Below, one piece after another: positions 39,357 through 40,679 of a stretch of 40,679 bases of DNA. The position numbers and the translations under genes were made by a program. The stretch is from Bauldia sp. (GTDB lineage Bacteria > Pseudomonadota > Alphaproteobacteria > Rhizobiales > Kaistiaceae): positions 1-40,679 of the forward strand of contig JAGRKZ010000048.1 in NCBI GenBank assembly GCA_020442065.1, given 5' to 3'. Every line of letters begins with the position of its first letter. The first letter of the stretch is position 1. The notes under the pieces are model-generated. The model had not been told where the DNA came from and made no database searches. It saw nothing but the letters and a program-made list of their open reading frames with translations.

Positions 39357-40226
39357 ATGACCATGACCCTCAGGCTTTTTGCCGCCGACGATGACAACCC
39401 CTTCAACGCCTACGGCTGGTCGATCGACCTAGAAAGCGGCTCGCCCGACCTGACGATCGACGCCCCGGCCGAGTCCTTCCCGGTTTCCAGCGTCGAGGTC
39501 ACACTCGACCCGTGGACGTCGTGGAGCGCGGAGTTCTCGCCGGCCCTTACCGATCCGGGCCTTTCCGGCGCGTCGCTGGCGGACCTCTGGACTGACGGCG
39601 ACACGCTCATAGCCAGCGAAGGCGACGACATCCTCCGCCTCACCGAGTTTGACGACCAGGCAACCGGCGGCTACGGCAACGACCTTATCGATGGTCGCGG
39701 CGGCGACGACTGGCTGAGGGGTGGTGCTGACGACGACGTGGTCTATGGCGGCGAGGGCAACGACAGGATCGAAGGCCTAGATGGCTACGATGCACTCTAC
39801 GGCGGTCCCGGAGACGACATCATCAATGCCGGCGACGGAGCCAAGGACACGGTCTATGGCGGGCCAGGCAAGGACGTGCTTTCGGACTCCCACGCTTACG
39901 TCTTCGATGCCGAGCTCGGGCCGACCAACATCGACCACATCACCAAATTCTACGAGCACCAGAAATGGACCGGTGCCAGCGTAATCCGCCTCGACCGTGA
40001 CATCTTCGGCGCACTCAAAGCCGGGAAACTGAAAGGCAAGTTCCTCGACATCGGCGACCGCAAGGCGGACGACCGGAACGACTACCTCGTCTACCACGAA
40101 AAGAAGGGCGCGCTTTACTACGACGCCGACGGCAGCCGGAAGCACTACGACCCGATCAAGTTTCTGATCCTCGACAACCACCCCCAACTGTCGCGGAAGG
40201 ACTTTTTCGTCTTCGACGACAGCTGA
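39357..40226 (+). CDS. RTX calcium-binding protein (predicted type I secretion substrate)
   Basis: 289 residues with no signal peptide. Residues about 85-165 hold five or six glycine-rich nonapeptides of the GGxGxDxhx type (GYGNDLIDGRGGDDWLRGG, YGGEGNDRIEG, YGGPGDDIINAGDG, YGGPGKDVL), which bind calcium outside the cell. The C-terminus (FLILDNHPQLSRKDFFVFDDS) resembles an uncleaved type I secretion signal. No transporter genes are near. It lies downstream of the repressor in the same direction, so a lysogen could express it. The N-terminal 80 residues are unrecognised. Confidence 0.8.
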   Translation: MTMTLRLFAADDDNPFNAYGWSIDLESGSPDLTIDAPAESFPVSSVEVTLDPWTSWSAEFSPALTDPGLSGASLADLWTDGDTLIASEGDDILRLTEFDDQATGGYGNDLIDGRGGDDWLRGGADDDVVYGGEGNDRIEGLDGYDALYGGPGDDIINAGDGAKDTVYGGPGKDVLSDSHAYVFDAELGPTNIDHITKFYEHQKWTGASVIRLDRDIFGALKAGKLKGKFLDIGDRKADDRNDYLVYHEKKGALYYDADGSRKHYDPIKFLILDNHPQLSRKDFFVFDDS

Positions 40227-40244
40227 AACCCTGCTCCGGGTTTC
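40225..40244 (+). terminator. possible terminator after the RTX gene
   Basis: GAAACCC and GGGTTTC form a 7-bp stem with loop TGCTCC, overlapping the RTX stop codon. No U-run follows, so termination strength is uncertain. It would separate the lysogenic transcript from the rightward promoter. Confidence 0.4.
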
Positions 40245-40259
40245 ACGCCACAGGCACAT

Positions 40260-40274
40260 TTGCGATTGTCGCAA
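40260..40274. promoter_or_regulatory. repressor operator
   Basis: TTGCG-ATTGT-CGCAA, perfect inverted repeat and close match to the operator at 38248-38262 (same two arms, first two spacer bases AT identical). It lies just upstream of the -35 of the rightward promoter. Confidence 0.65.
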
Positions 40275-40282
40275 CAAATTTC

Positions 40283-40311
40283 TTGACCATTAATTGCGTT
40301 TAACGCAATTT
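40283..40311 (+). promoter_or_regulatory. rightward promoter with operator
   Basis: TTGACC (40283-40288), 17 bases, CAATTT (40306-40311). The operator TTGCG-TTTAA-CGCAA (40294-40308), with extended arms AATTGCGTT/AACGCAATT, overlaps spacer and -10. It matches the leftward block in 26 of 30 positions, with identical spacing. Confidence 0.65.
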
Positions 40312-40341
40312 TCCTCCCGTCACCCCAACGGGAGGTTCCCC

Positions 40342-40605
40342 ATGCTGCCTGTCGATCGCATTCGCTATCACCTCATCGAGGCCCGCCGCCGCCACAAGGA
40401 CAAGCGCCTCGACACCGCGGTCACCGCCCTCCTTGCCGACGCCATGATCGAGGAACGCCGCAACACCGGCGCCGCCACCGAGGCCGATCTCGAGCGCCGC
40501 TATGGCTTCACCGCCGAGGAGGTGAAGGCCCACGCCCGCGTCGCGCTCGACCGCGCCACGGAGCGCTTCGTGCGCGCCGGCGCCGTCGATCCCGCCACTT
40601 GCTGA
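40342..40605 (+). CDS. small phage protein, first gene of rightward operon
   Basis: 87 residues, all-helical, basic N-terminus (MLPVDRIRYHLIEARRRHKD), then RLDTAVTALLADAMIEERR and RYGFTAEEVKAHARVALDRA. GGGAGG precedes the ATG. Not recognised. It is under the repressor-operated rightward promoter, so it is expected to be expressed on induction. Confidence 0.65.
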   Translation: MLPVDRIRYHLIEARRRHKDKRLDTAVTALLADAMIEERRNTGAATEADLERRYGFTAEEVKAHARVALDRATERFVRAGAVDPATC

Positions 40606-40617
40606 CGGGGGGCGATC

Positions 40618-40679
40618 ATGCGTTTCGGTTTCTCCATGCGGCCCCGCCGCGGCAAGATCGTGCCCGTCCCCGCCGCCGC
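40618..40679 (+). CDS. start of a further phage gene (cut by window edge)
   Basis: ATG at 40618, 12 bases after the previous stop, reading MRFGFSMRPRRGKIVPVPAA to the edge, basic. GGGGGGCGA just upstream can serve as a ribosome binding site. Too short to identify. Confidence 0.45.
   Translation, partial: MRFGFSMRPRRGKIVPVPAA

Overview
The window is GC-rich chromosomal DNA of an alphaproteobacterium, most likely Hyphomicrobiales. The first 6.3 kb holds ordinary housekeeping genes: a cut class II DAHP synthase, gor, a DUF2059 gene, rpiA and gph. They are followed by tRNA-Val(CAC). From about 6.4 kb to the right edge everything reads as one lambdoid-style siphophage prophage. It appears to be integrated at the 3' end of tRNA-Val. 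No integrase and no right attachment site are in the window, so the prophage continues past position 40679.

Left to right the prophage contains: a lysis cassette (3TM holin, T4-lysozyme-type endolysin, small membrane proteins; 6.5-9.4 kb); distal tail genes (9.6-14.4 kb) interrupted by a divergent low-GC cassette with its own sigma70-like promoter and operator (11.4-12.2 kb); a tape measure protein with two EF-hand loops; a tail chaperone pair joined by a -1 frameshift site; tail tube, tail-completion and head-tail connector genes; HK97-type capsid, protease and portal; large terminase; a ParB-domain DNA methyltransferase placed between the terminase subunits; P27 small terminase; and HNH endonuclease. 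All of this is on the minus strand and is probably one late transcript.

The early region (30.4-38.2 kb, minus strand) has a NusG-like antiterminator, an HTH replication-initiator-like gene with four internal direct repeats that resemble a lambda-type origin, a ParB-like/MT-A70-like fusion with an altered catalytic motif, a GapR-like (DUF2312) protein, several tiny genes linked by ATGA overlaps, a DNA-binding protein, a phage tRNA with anticodon CAC, and a Cro-like protein. Two host-type intergenic repeats sit inside prophage coding sequences.

The lysogeny region (38.2-40.3 kb, plus strand) has an S24 (LexA/CI-like) repressor, a frameshifted DUF6232 gene and an RTX calcium-binding protein. 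It is bracketed by two nearly identical promoter-operator blocks containing TTGCG-N5-CGCAA. The repressor probably shuts both the leftward early operon and a rightward operon that starts at 40.34 kb. The RTX gene lies in the repressor transcript and is a good candidate for a gene expressed by the lysogen.
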